A stretch of DNA of 20,038 nt, from positions 1-20,038 of IMG/VR virus record IMGVR_UViG_3300017971_000881; one strand, written 5' to 3'. Origin of the DNA: a virus. The notes beneath the pieces were generated by a model. The model saw nothing but the letters and a program-made list of their open reading frames with translations. It had not been told where the DNA came from and searched no databases. The position numbers and the translations under genes are program-made. Below, piece after piece: positions 7,915 to 15,465 of the stretch (its first letter is position 1; the number at the start of each line of letters is the position of its first letter).

Positions 7915-9297
7915 TTACGCGTAGAGAACAGCACCGAGGTTCTCGTCGAGCAGGGCGACGCCGCACAGCATGTCGAGGGTCACGATGGTACCCTGGCTGG
8001 AGATGTCGTACTGCATCGCGACACGCATCGCGAGGTCGTTGTAGCTGCCAACGGCCGCCTGGACGCCAAGGGCGTTGGCGGGCACTGCCAGCGGGCGGCT
8101 GACGAGAGCGACGGCATCCCGGTGGAACGCCATGCACATCGAGCCGTGCGGGCCAGGGAAGACCTCGTCATCGTCATCGAGGCCGACCTCAAGGGGACGG
8201 TCCAGCCAGACCACGACGGACGTGGTGTTGACCGAGTCGACCTCGATGATCGTGTACGTCTTGCGGGACGTACCGGTTCCGGTGGCGAGCAACTGACCCA
8301 CGACGGGCAGCTTGTTGGCAGTGATGCCATCGAGCGTAATGCCCTTGTCGTAGCCGACGGCATAAGCACCATCGACGTCCGCCGGAGCGAAAGCATAACC
8401 GACGGCGTTGGCCGACACGTCATACTTGTACGCATCCACGAGGGTGATTCCGGTCGTCGAACCCGTGTGGGCACTGATGACCTGCGGCTGCTGGTCGCCA
8501 GTGAACCAGACGAACGAACCGTTGGTGACCTCGGCGGAAGCCGTGACGGCCTTGTTGCCCGTGTCGCCAGCGGTCGCGCCAGCGGTATGGTTCAGCGTGA
8601 TCGTGTCCGCGTCCGTCAGGGCACGGTAGTTCACGTTCTGATCCATGTAGGTGTCGAAACCGAGGACGCGACCCAGTCGGGCCTCTTCCAGGGCGGTCCC
8701 GCCGTCACCACGTTGGTTAGCGGCGATGAAGAGTTCCGTCTTCAACATCTCGGTCTCGGCCTGCGGGCTGACAACAAGGTTACGCCCGTTGGGGTACGCC
8801 TTGTTGACGTTCATGACCTCGCGAGCCTCCAAGATCCAATCCTTGGCGTTCGAGGCCGACATGCCAGCCAGCTTGCCAGCGGCGTTGTCGAAGAAACGGA
8901 ACACCTGACCGCAGAGGATGCGATCCACACCACGGGCCATCTGCATCGCAGCGGGCTCCATGTAGTAGGAGATCAGTTCCTTGAACGAGAGGCTGGCCTC
9001 TTCGTCCTTGATGGTGAACGTCACGTAGACGTGCTGGTTCAAGGGAACCTGCACGTTCGTGCTCGTAGCGTCCTGGTTGACGACGCTGTCGGACTGGGCC
9101 TTACGCTTGGTCGAGAACTCGCTCGGCCGACGCGTGTTGACCACATCGCCGTAGCTCGCTACCAGCGGGGAGAAATCCCGGTGGACCAAGTTGGCCATCA
9201 CCATGTTCTCTTCGAGGATCGCGAGGGACTCGTTCGCCCACAGTTCGGGGATGAGGGCGTCGTTGTCGTTGGCGTAGCAAAGGGGGTAGAGTCTCAT
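7915..9297 (-). CDS. Major capsid (coat) protein, P22 coat-like with HK97 fold
   Basis: This 460-aa protein builds the icosahedral shell. The N-terminus (LIPELWANESLAILEENMV, then VHRDF and GDVVNTRRPSEF) is the signature start of P22-type coat proteins (HK97 fold). A long helical spine follows (LISYYMEPAAMQMARGVDR). Residues about 225-390 are rich in Thr, Ala and Gly and look like an inserted surface domain, comparable in position to the P22 I-domain. The C-terminal part (RDAVALVSRPLAVP to MRVAMQYDISSQGTIVTLDM) returns to the core fold. The ATG at 9297 has an AGGAG site. It lies directly after the scaffold gene, with a 162-bp leader, and is followed by a strong terminator. High product demand fits both signals. 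The assignment is by recognised motifs and synteny. Confidence 0.92.
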   Translation of the reverse strand: MRLYPLCYANDNDALIPELWANESLAILEENMVMANLVHRDFSPLVASYGDVVNTRRPSEFSTKRKAQSDSVVNQDATSTNVQVPLNQHVYVTFTIKDEEASLSFKELISYYMEPAAMQMARGVDRILCGQVFRFFDNAAGKLAGMSASNAKDWILEAREVMNVNKAYPNGRNLVVSPQAETEMLKTELFIAANQRGDGGTALEEARLGRVLGFDTYMDQNVNYRALTDADTITLNHTAGATAGDTGNKAVTASAEVTNGSFVWFTGDQQPQVISAHTGSTTGITLVDAYKYDVSANAVGYAFAPADVDGAYAVGYDKGITLDGITANKLPVVGQLLATGTGTSRKTYTIIEVDSVNTTSVVVWLDRPLEVGLDDDDEVFPGPHGSMCMAFHRDAVALVSRPLAVPANALGVQAAVGSYNDLAMRVAMQYDISSQGTIVTLDMLCGVALLDENLGAVLYA

Positions 9298-9459
9298 TAT
9301 GAGTGCTCCTATTGAACTTGAGTGAGTTTGGTTGAAACTGACTCCCAGGTAAAATACACCGTGCGTCCCCTGGTCTTACGCTACGGCAACGAAACCCGGT
9401 CTTACCGGTATACCTCTGGTCTTGAAGGCGCGGACATCCAAGTAGAGGTAGAATTGATC
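9298..9459 (-). promoter_or_regulatory. Non-coding leader of the coat protein gene with repeats and small hairpin
   Basis: This 162-bp gap between scaffold and coat holds no credible gene. On the plus strand ctggtctt occurs at 9370-9377 and 9416-9423, with the one-mismatch copy ccggtctt at 9396-9403. The last lies in a hairpin, ccggt-ctt-accgg (9396-9408), which is followed by the palindrome ggtatacc (9407-9414). It ends in the AGGAG ribosome-binding site of the coat gene. I see no clear sigma-70 promoter. It is the longest gap in the head block, so a leader or attenuation role is possible. Confidence 0.45.
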
Positions 9460-10278
9460 CTAGCTGAGACGTCGCTTGATCGCTTCGCGATTCTTGCGGT
9501 AGTCTTCGTGGGACATGGTCGAGTAGTCGACTTCGCCAGCGTTGCTGACATCAGCCTGACCGGCACCGACGCCAGCCACTACGTTGCTCTTGAACAGGTT
9601 GCCATGGATCTTCGGCAACTGTTGCATCCGCTTGACTGCGTCAGCGGGCGAGCAAAGGGTACGGATGTTGTCGCCCGTCTTCTCGTCGATGTCGGCGAAG
9701 TTGACCATCGGGACCAACTCACCGTCGACTTCCTTCAACTCGGTGTCGGGGCGAAGCAACTGCACGATGTGTGCAGGGTTGTAAGCGTCTGCTCCGCTGG
9801 CGGCGTCCTGAAGGGCGCGGACAACGGTCTCGCTCTTGTATTTGTTCTCCCACGTCTTGGCGGCCTGTCGGGCCTCCTCCAATTCGATCTCGTGGGCTTC
9901 TCTGGCCTTCTTGCGCTCGAACTCGGCCTGCTGCTCTTTCGTGCGGTTCTGGGCCTGCAAGTCGGCGAGGCGAGCCTCCAACTTGTCTCGGTCTTCCTTG
10001 GTGAGGTTCTGGTTCTGGAGCAACTGTTGGTGCTCGGATTCCAGTTGCTTGTACCGGTCCTGGTGTTTGCGACGATCCTTCGCGAGGAACTCATTGAGTT
10101 CTGCCTGCGTGAACGTCTTTTCACCTCCGCCTCCGCCTGCGTTGGCAGCGGGATCAGCAGCAGCATTGGCGGCAGCATTGGCAGCAGCAGCGGCAGCAGC
10201 GGCGTCACCTCCACCTCCGCCTTCGCCTTCGCCGTCAAAACAAAGAACGTAAACGGGACGATGTGTGAAATTCAACAT
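9460..10278 (-). CDS. Capsid scaffolding protein
   Basis: This is a 272-aa protein from the ATG at 10278, chosen because it has an AGGA site just upstream and starts after the adaptor stop; the longer frame reaching back to 10665 only reads through the adaptor gene in another frame. Residues 15-52 are a Gly/Glu and Ala/Asn low-complexity linker. Residues about 53-155 (TFTQAELNEFLAKDRRKH onward) are highly charged and helical, a long coiled coil with many Q, E, K and R. The C-terminal third ends NREAIKRRLS, a basic helix of the kind that contacts coat protein. The place directly before the coat gene, the coiled coil and the charged composition are classic for a scaffold that shapes the procapsid and then leaves. 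Confidence 0.85.
   Translation of the reverse strand: MLNFTHRPVYVLCFDGEGEGGGGGDAAAAAAAANAAANAAADPAANAGGGGGEKTFTQAELNEFLAKDRRKHQDRYKQLESEHQQLLQNQNLTKEDRDKLEARLADLQAQNRTKEQQAEFERKKAREAHEIELEEARQAAKTWENKYKSETVVRALQDAASGADAYNPAHIVQLLRPDTELKEVDGELVPMVNFADIDEKTGDNIRTLCSPADAVKRMQQLPKIHGNLFKSNVVAGVGAGQADVSNAGEVDYSTMSHEDYRKNREAIKRRLS
10126..10236 (-). repeat. Low-complexity trinucleotide stretch in the scaffold gene
   Basis: Runs of GCA/GGC/GCG-type triplets (about 10141-10206) flanked by CCT/CCG/CTT-type triplets encode poly-Ala/Asn between two poly-Gly blocks, residues 15-52 of the scaffold. Such triplet tracts can gain or lose units by slippage without shifting frame, so linker length may vary among relatives. 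Confidence 0.8.
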
Positions 10279-10294
10279 AGATCCTAACCTTTCG

Positions 10295-10840
10295 TTAGTC
10301 GGCCCTACTGAGTCTAATAAGACGGCCATCGACGAGGAATGGCTGGAGCCATCTCCACACTCGCGCCGTTGGAATACCATATCCAAGATACTCCTGGTTC
10401 TGACTGTCGGCGGCGTAGGTGGTCCGCACGGCAGAGTATGCTTGCCGGATAACGTTCGCCCGATCAAGGGCGTCTTCCGGGTCAAAGCCTTCGAGAAGAG
10501 CAAGGGCGATCTCGTAGCACGCCCACTCAATCTCCTGTGGTACTGTGGTATCCTTACCACGCGGGAATTCCAACTCCTGCGTCGCGTCGGCGGCGATGAC
10601 TTGATCGCGCGTCGGCGGGTCCGTGAGGATCTTTTCCTCTTTCTCGGTGCTGCTGTCGTACTCATACATGATGAGCCAAACAGCGTGCTTGACGCCCTTG
10701 TAGTTCAGGTCGTCGATGATCCGCGTGGCTTCCGTCAACGCCTTCGGCCTATCGGCAGCGGGGGAATCCAACCAACCATCCGAATGGAGTCGTTGATCGA
10801 AATAGGCGTTCGCCCCAGATAGCGTTCCGTAGTAAGCCAT
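10295..10840 (-). CDS. Head-tail adaptor (connector), DnaT-like family
   Basis: This is a 181-aa protein. The N-terminus (YYGTLSGANAYFDQRLH, W at 23, then RPKALTEATRIIDDLNYKG) matches the phage family often labelled putative DnaT-like ssDNA-binding protein, whose structural members are helical adaptors that ring the portal. Later hallmarks are QELEFPRG, VPQEIEWACYEIALALLEG and the C-terminal LQPFL. The ATG at 10840 has an AAGGA site about eight bases upstream and begins 11 bp after the stop of the 55-aa gene. The location between portal and scaffold/coat is the usual place for this protein. A direct DNA-replication role is unlikely given the neighbours. Confidence 0.75.
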   Translation of the reverse strand: MAYYGTLSGANAYFDQRLHSDGWLDSPAADRPKALTEATRIIDDLNYKGVKHAVWLIMYEYDSSTEKEEKILTDPPTRDQVIAADATQELEFPRGKDTTVPQEIEWACYEIALALLEGFDPEDALDRANVIRQAYSAVRTTYAADSQNQEYLGYGIPTARVWRWLQPFLVDGRLIRLSRAD

Positions 10841-10851
10841 GTGTCAGATCC

Positions 10852-11019
10852 TTATGAGTTGCCGATGCCGCTGCCAGCGTTTGCCGACCCGCCTGCCTTC
10901 TTCGCCATTGTGTACGGAGACATAATGACCTTCGGCTTCTGCACGACCGGCTTTCCGGATGGTTTGTTCGCTCCGCCCTTCTTGATGACTGGGCCTTTCC
11001 CGTTAGTCTTCGCTACCAC
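10852..11019 (-). CDS. Small basic Gly/Lys-rich protein with GTG start
   Basis: This is a 55-aa protein starting at a GTG (11019) that overlaps the last 17 bp of the portal gene. An excellent GAAGGGAG site six bases upstream decides this start; the much longer frame that continues to 11376 only shadows the portal. The protein begins MVAKTNGKGPVIKKGGANKP, contains PVVQKPKVIMSPYTMAKKAG, and ends in a Gly/Ser/Asn-rich tail. It is strongly basic in the first 40 residues and appears disordered. It has no Cys and no membrane segment. The position between portal and adaptor suggests a minor head or DNA-binding protein. I do not recognise a family. Confidence 0.6.
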   Translation of the reverse strand: MVAKTNGKGPVIKKGGANKPSGKPVVQKPKVIMSPYTMAKKAGGSANAGSGIGNS

Positions 11020-12937
11020 GTTTTTCTCCCTTCTTGAGGGACTTGCCGTCGCCTCGGGTTTTGTCTTTCTTTTCAACTTCCATGGTGGTATCGTTGGCTG
11101 CCTCACGTTCCTTCTCGCCGGACTTCTTGTCAGGGTCGAGGTCTTCCAATCCTCTGGCGGCGGGATTGTCGCCTGCCCCTTCGGGCTGTTGCGGTGCTTG
11201 CGCCTCGGCAATTGCCTCTGCGCGTTCGATGTGATCTTGCTTGGCCTTGTCCCATTCGTCGTCGTCAAAACCAAGAGCAATGGAAGCTGTCTCGCCACCA
11301 ACCAGTCCGGTCTCGTGTGCTCGGATGATGGTGTCCGGATCGGACGTGGCATATCCGGCCTCTTCGATCTCTCCATAGATCTTGTCGATGGTCTCGGTGT
11401 TGACCTTGCCGGACAGAAGAGCGGTGACGATGTTCTTCGCCAGTTCCTTCTTGACCTCTTGGCCGGGCACCGTGTACATCAACTCGGACAGTTCCTTCGC
11501 TTCCTTGATGCGGTCTTCGTCGTTCTTCAGACTGTAGCGGTCTGGGTACTTGATCGTAGCAATCTCTCGCTGCTCCGGCTTCTTGCTCTCGTAAGAAGCC
11601 CAGTGCGAAGCGATCTCTCGCTCTGCGCTTTCCAGCACAAGACCGATGAATGAAAGTCCGGCTTCTAGTCCCTGGTCCGACAACTTCATGGCCTCGGCAG
11701 AGATCGCCCGCTGCCCCATCTTGTTCTGGACGGCGAGGTTGACCAGCTTCCGAATATCGTCCTCCAGCTTCTCTTGAAGCTTCATAGACGCCATGAGCGG
11801 TTCAGGACTCGGGTGAATGAAGCCGGGGCGTTCGGCTCTCAGGTCGTAGTAGCGACCGTGAGAGACGCCTGATCGCATCTCTTCGCCCGGCTTGCTGTTG
11901 TCTGAAGTGTTCGAGGTTCCGTCGTCGTCGACCCGGGCCATCTGAAGGTGGCGGCCGACGTCGCGGGCGTCCTTCTGCTCAGTGTAGAACGGGATGTTCG
12001 ACTTGATGGCGTAGGACACGTCGCTGGAGCCGAGATTCAGCAAGGCGACTTGATGCTTGTACACGTCCTTCAGCAAGCTGCCTTGGATCGTCAGCATGGT
12101 GAACGGGATGCGTGAGAGTTCGAGGTTGATGACCCCAGTCTCATCTTCCAGACCGCCTTCGTTGGCGATCTCAACAGCGTCGTCGTCCACCTGCTTCTGA
12201 GGTGTCTCGTTGCTTTTGCGGCCGACTAGCACGTTACCGCTCAGGTCGATGACGTTGTCTTCTTCATCGTACAACTTCATCTTGACGCGCTGCGTCATCG
12301 GATCGATCCAGACGAAGCGGTACCGAGTGTAACCACCGCTGGGCAGGCACGCACCGCGTGCAAAGCCTTGGTTGTAGTTGATGCCTCGATCTCGAAGCAG
12401 GAGGGCTGTGAAGTTGCCCGGCTCTTCCGGCTTGGCCACTGCCCACGACAGGATGTCTTCGACGCGATACATGTAGCAGTACGGGCGGGCGTTGCCTTCG
12501 TCGGCCATCGTCCGCATTCCGGAGAGCTTAGGCATGTCCACGTACACACCGGTACGGCCCATGACCAACAGTTCGGTCAGGACATCAATACCGAGGAAGG
12601 ACTGCATGGATGAGCCCTTGTTGTCGACGCCGCCGATCTCTCCGTTCGCGGCCTTCATGTAGTTCTCGCTTCCGCCACGTCGAAGGACGTCACGAAGACG
12701 CTGGAAGATCGCGTTACGGATGTCGTTGACGGCCGCCTTGGCGTAGGCGGGGATCGGAGTGTAGAACTTGCGGTTGTTGAAGTCTTCGGGAGTCTCACGC
12801 ACACTGAAACGCTTGAGGTTCCTACGGACGAACGCAGGTCCGCCGTTGTACGTTTCGCGCCAGTCCTGCCAGTACATCTCGTCTTCGAGATATTCCGGGT
12901 GCCTGATCGCGGTGAGGAACTTTGCGTCGCGTGCCAT
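11003..12937 (-). CDS. Portal protein
   Basis: This is a 644-aa protein. It starts 1 nt after the large terminase stop, the standard terminase-portal order. The N-terminal part (QDWRETYNGGPAFVRRNLKRF and FYTPIPAYAKAAVNDIRNAI) and the segment VLTELLVMGRTGVYVDMP are typical of portal proteins. A long central helix region follows (MKLQEKLEDDIRKLVNLAVQ then RAISAEAMKLSDQGLEAG), with a SAEAMK motif common in portal stems. From about residue 565 the C-terminus becomes strongly charged and disordered (PQQPEGAGDNPAARGLEDLD, then many K/E/D), which may contact scaffold or the terminase. As a dodecameric ring it would form the DNA channel and docking site for the packaging motor. The fold was assigned by motif pattern and synteny. 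Confidence 0.9.
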   Translation of the reverse strand: MARDAKFLTAIRHPEYLEDEMYWQDWRETYNGGPAFVRRNLKRFSVRETPEDFNNRKFYTPIPAYAKAAVNDIRNAIFQRLRDVLRRGGSENYMKAANGEIGGVDNKGSSMQSFLGIDVLTELLVMGRTGVYVDMPKLSGMRTMADEGNARPYCYMYRVEDILSWAVAKPEEPGNFTALLLRDRGINYNQGFARGACLPSGGYTRYRFVWIDPMTQRVKMKLYDEEDNVIDLSGNVLVGRKSNETPQKQVDDDAVEIANEGGLEDETGVINLELSRIPFTMLTIQGSLLKDVYKHQVALLNLGSSDVSYAIKSNIPFYTEQKDARDVGRHLQMARVDDDGTSNTSDNSKPGEEMRSGVSHGRYYDLRAERPGFIHPSPEPLMASMKLQEKLEDDIRKLVNLAVQNKMGQRAISAEAMKLSDQGLEAGLSFIGLVLESAEREIASHWASYESKKPEQREIATIKYPDRYSLKNDEDRIKEAKELSELMYTVPGQEVKKELAKNIVTALLSGKVNTETIDKIYGEIEEAGYATSDPDTIIRAHETGLVGGETASIALGFDDDEWDKAKQDHIERAEAIAEAQAPQQPEGAGDNPAARGLEDLDPDKKSGEKEREAANDTTMEVEKKDKTRGDGKSLKKGEKRGSED

Positions 12938-12938
12938 A

Positions 12939-14600
12939 TTAGATTACCTTGTCTTCTACGTCACCGCCCGATACTGCGCCTGCCGCCAACGGCAGTGCGA
13001 TCTCGGCGTAGTTGAAAGCGTGTGCGAAGTGGTCGGGGCCTGTGTTCAGGTAGACGGCCTTGGAGTTTCCTTGCTCATCCTTCTCGTACGTCCTGACGAG
13101 AGCCTTGATGTGGTCCTTGAATTCCAGCGACGTGTCGGCGGGCAGGTTGACTCGATCCGAGTGGAAACGCCCCATAGAGGCATCCAACCAGTTAGTTCTA
13201 TCCACCGTCACAATCGGTGCGCCACTGTCCTCCTCGGCGACTTGCATTTCCTTGCCTGTCACACCGCGTCGATACCGGCACAAGTAAACGTAGCCAGGGA
13301 AGCGGCGAGCAAAACGGCGGGCATCGTTGATCTGTGGGTCAGCGTCAATGACGGCCGCTCGAACTTGCCACTCCCGCATGAGCGGGTCTAACGTCTCGAA
13401 GTCGTCTCCGGGTAGTTTACCCTCCCACAAGATCTTGGCGTGGGAGGCCGCGTTGATGTCGATCTCTTGCCCGGCAAGTAGGAACTCGACAATGACGACG
13501 TTGTTCATCTTTCCTTGGTCAACGCCCATCACGATACAGCGTTCGGTTCCGATGTCCGGCCGTTGGTTCTCCTTGAAGTACGGTCGGATAGCGTGTTCGA
13601 TTTCGCCGTCCGTTACCTGTCCGCCGTCAGGGATGTAAGGTAAGCCCTGCTTTGAGTTGAAGAACTCGACCATGGCTGCTTCGTCACCGATGCCTCGGAA
13701 ATACGCGGCGGCGAGTTCCCATGGCTTGACCGTGTAACTGTACATCTGGTTGATGTAGAAGCTACGGTGGTCGTCGTCTACGGCGACTGTCGACTCCCAA
13801 AAGGCTTTCTTCAGGAAGTCAGGCTTCTCTTCGTGTTCGATTCGCTTCTTGCACTCCTTGCACTTCAAGTATGACTTCCTGATGTCGGGGTCGGTGATTC
13901 CTTCACCGCAGATCTCCAAGCAATCCGGAAAGATAAACTCGGTGTTCCGGCCACATCGTGGGCACTTGAAGTAGAAGTGCTCTTGTGTCCCTTGCAGGTA
14001 CAGCTTGTGGATGCCGAAGTTCGGGATGGTCGGCGTGCTCAAGCTGAACACGAACTTGTGCATCTGACCTGACAGACGCTCCAGGGCGAGCCAGATAGCT
14101 CGCTGGTCCATTTCGTCCGCCTCGTCGAGGATCAGGACGGAGACCGGGATCGACTTCAGGTTTGAGTCGCCTCGCGACCCACGGATGTACAAGTTCACTC
14201 CGCCCGCTTGCTTCAAGCCTACCGTGTTCGTGTCCGTGAACAGGTTGGCGAGGTACTCGCTATGCAGCAAGGCGGTGTTGAACCTGGACTTGCTGAAGTC
14301 GGACGCATTGAGGGCTGTGGGCAGCACGTACAACACGTCGCGCTTCAGTCGGTCGACCGTGTAGAACGCGACGTTGATCGCGACCTCGGTCAGACCCATC
14401 TGTGCCGACTTCATGATCGTGTTGAAGCCAGCGTTCGAGTCGTGTACCTCCCGACACCACGGGTGGTAGGTGAAGCTGTAAGGTCCGCTCAGGGGTTCGC
14501 CCATGACTCGGCGATTCACTACCCATCGGCTGCATGTACCGAGCGTGCTCGATATTAGCCCTTCCTTGAGCACATCGCCGAAGTCAGTGAGCAATCCCAT
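12939..14600 (-). CDS. terL: Terminase large subunit, lambda gpA-type
   Basis: This 553-aa ATP-driven DNA packaging motor and nuclease has the features of the GpA family. They are a deviant Walker A KSAQMGLTE (64-72), where gpA relatives have similar KSA-x-x-G-x-x-E/K loops; a Walker B VSVLILDEADEMD (153-165) with catalytic acidic residues; a coupling segment FSLSTPT (185-191); a two-part zinc motif CPRC (213-216) and CKEC (247-250); and a nuclease domain with GVDQG (D361) and AAVIDADP (D419, D421). Length is somewhat below lambda gpA (641 aa). The ATG at 14600 begins 7 bp after the upstream coiled-coil gene; its ribosome-binding site is weak. The portal gene follows after one base. The ATPase would sit at the portal vertex and cut packaged concatemers. 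Confidence 0.93.
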   Translation of the reverse strand: MGLLTDFGDVLKEGLISSTLGTCSRWVVNRRVMGEPLSGPYSFTYHPWCREVHDSNAGFNTIMKSAQMGLTEVAINVAFYTVDRLKRDVLYVLPTALNASDFSKSRFNTALLHSEYLANLFTDTNTVGLKQAGGVNLYIRGSRGDSNLKSIPVSVLILDEADEMDQRAIWLALERLSGQMHKFVFSLSTPTIPNFGIHKLYLQGTQEHFYFKCPRCGRNTEFIFPDCLEICGEGITDPDIRKSYLKCKECKKRIEHEEKPDFLKKAFWESTVAVDDDHRSFYINQMYSYTVKPWELAAAYFRGIGDEAAMVEFFNSKQGLPYIPDGGQVTDGEIEHAIRPYFKENQRPDIGTERCIVMGVDQGKMNNVVIVEFLLAGQEIDINAASHAKILWEGKLPGDDFETLDPLMREWQVRAAVIDADPQINDARRFARRFPGYVYLCRYRRGVTGKEMQVAEEDSGAPIVTVDRTNWLDASMGRFHSDRVNLPADTSLEFKDHIKALVRTYEKDEQGNSKAVYLNTGPDHFAHAFNYAEIALPLAAGAVSGGDVEDKVI

Positions 14601-14607
14601 GTCAGAC

Positions 14608-15018
14608 CTACTTCTCGGGTTTCTCTTCCTTGGCGGGCTTCTCCCGCTCTTTCGCCTTGGCTTCCGCTTCGGCCAGCTTGCGTTTCGCCTCGGCCTCGGC
14701 CTCTGCCAGCTTGGACTCGGCCTCCGCCTTGCGGACTCGCTCTGCCTCCATACGAGCGTCGTGGTCGGCCTTCTCCTGCTTCATCTTCACCTTGCAGTCG
14801 TAGTCTGCCGGGTTGAGCAGGCCCCACTCCTTCGTCCAGATGCGGGGCTCAGAGACGGAGTTGGCTTTGCACCGGCCCTTGTCGACGGGCTCGATCACCA
14901 TCTCCTCGACGCCCTCGGGCACTTCGATCTCGTGGCATGCTCCACAAACTCCAACGAGGCCATCAGGGCAGCGGAATCGAATGTGCGGCCAGTTGGGCCA
15001 AGGGTTAGCGATCTTCAC
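14608..15018 (-). CDS. Cys-motif and coiled-coil protein just upstream of the large terminase
   Basis: This is 136 aa from a GTG at 15018 with GGAG seven bases upstream; the start overlaps the previous gene by 14 bp. A longer frame to 15150 would overlap that gene far more and lacks a good ribosome-binding site. The N-terminal half has Cys at 17, 25, 28 and 50 (CPDGLVGVCGACHEI), a possible metal-binding site. Residues about 77-136 are a charged Ala/Glu/Lys helix with AEAEAK-type repeats, a strong coiled coil ending in KPEK. The slot directly before the large terminase is where small terminase genes often lie, so a packaging role is an alternative, but no helix-turn-helix is evident. I do not recognise a named family. 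Confidence 0.6.
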   Translation of the reverse strand: MKIANPWPNWPHIRFRCPDGLVGVCGACHEIEVPEGVEEMVIEPVDKGRCKANSVSEPRIWTKEWGLLNPADYDCKVKMKQEKADHDARMEAERVRKAEAESKLAEAEAEAKRKLAEAEAKAKEREKPAKEEKPEK

Positions 15019-15319
15019 GGCGGGGCTCCAGTAGCAGTAAGGGTGCGATTGTGAGAATGATCTCCAAGATGGCGGGCCAGTTCGCGAGGAACCAATCCCA
15101 CAGGTTCTGGAGCCATTCCTTCCAGTCCATGCCGATGAGTCCGTCGGCACGGTTCCACGGATTGACGTCGCGCTCGATGCGCTCGTTGAACTTTCGCAGT
15201 TGGACTTCGTCCTCGGCGAGTGCTTTGCACACGTCGCGTTGGTACTCGGTCATGCGTCCCGCGCGGTATTCACGGTCAGCTTGACGTCGAAGTTTCTTGC
15301 GTAGTTTGCTGAGTTTCAT
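15005..15319 (-). CDS. C-terminally anchored small membrane protein
   Basis: This is 104 aa from the ATG at 15319, which overlaps the stop of the 49-aa gene as ATGA; the coupling and the weak own ribosome-binding site support this start over upstream codons in the same frame. Residues 1-50 are a very basic and charged helix (MKLSKLRKKLRRQADREYRA). A Trp-rich amphipathic stretch follows (MDWKEWLQNLWDWFLANWP), then one hydrophobic segment (about 83-98, ILEIILTIAPLLLLE) and a charged tail. A single membrane anchor near the C-terminus with a cytosolic charged domain could suit a lysis accessory or membrane tether. The family is not recognised and function is unknown. Confidence 0.6.
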   Translation of the reverse strand: MKLSKLRKKLRRQADREYRAGRMTEYQRDVCKALAEDEVQLRKFNERIERDVNPWNRADGLIGMDWKEWLQNLWDWFLANWPAILEIILTIAPLLLLEPRREDR

Positions 15320-15465
15320 AGTTTTGGCTTTCTGCCCTGTGATTGGGCTACTGCAAGTCCTTGTTTGATGGCCTTCTTCTTGGCCCCTTTTCCCGTGTAG
15401 CACTTCCCTGATTTTCCGTACTTGAAGCCGGACTTGCCGTCCTTACTACATTTCTGAACTGGCAT
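15316..15465 (-). CDS. 49-aa basic protein (small conserved phage type)
   Basis: A short gene beginning at the ATG at 15465 with a GGAG site six bases upstream. The protein starts MPVQKCSKDGKSGFKYGKSG and continues KCYTGKGAKKKAIKQGLAVA, ending in a basic tail. Two Cys (6 and 22) lie in a Gly/Lys-rich turn region, followed by a basic helix AKKKAIKQGLAV. Many tailed phages carry a small protein of this pattern (KC-x-x-x-GK-x-G-x-K-x-G-x-x-GKCYT then KKKAIKQG), of unknown role. It overlaps the stop of the upstream membrane protein gene by 20 bp and the next start by 4 bp. The intact frame, ribosome-binding site and double overlap support it as real. Confidence 0.75.
   Translation of the reverse strand: MPVQKCSKDGKSGFKYGKSGKCYTGKGAKKKAIKQGLAVAQSQGRKPKL

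Noticed and set aside
7813-9315. Plus-strand 500-codon open frame opposite the coat protein
   Set aside because: It is antisense to a clearly recognised coat gene, its predicted protein is rich in Arg, Val, His and Asp with no recognisable domain, and such long shadows are expected in GC-rich DNA.
10126-10236. Triplet tract as a CRISPR-like or regulatory repeat
   Set aside because: It is in frame inside the scaffold gene and simply encodes Ala/Gly low complexity.
10852-11376. Long version of the 55-aa gene
   Set aside because: Upstream of 11019 it only overlaps the portal gene in another frame and looks like random Pro/Arg/Ser-rich sequence; the GTG at 11019 has a far better ribosome-binding site.
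14608-15150. Longer start for the Cys/coiled-coil protein
   Set aside because: The added N-terminus only overlaps the upstream membrane protein gene out of frame; the GTG at 15018 has a GGAG site at proper distance.
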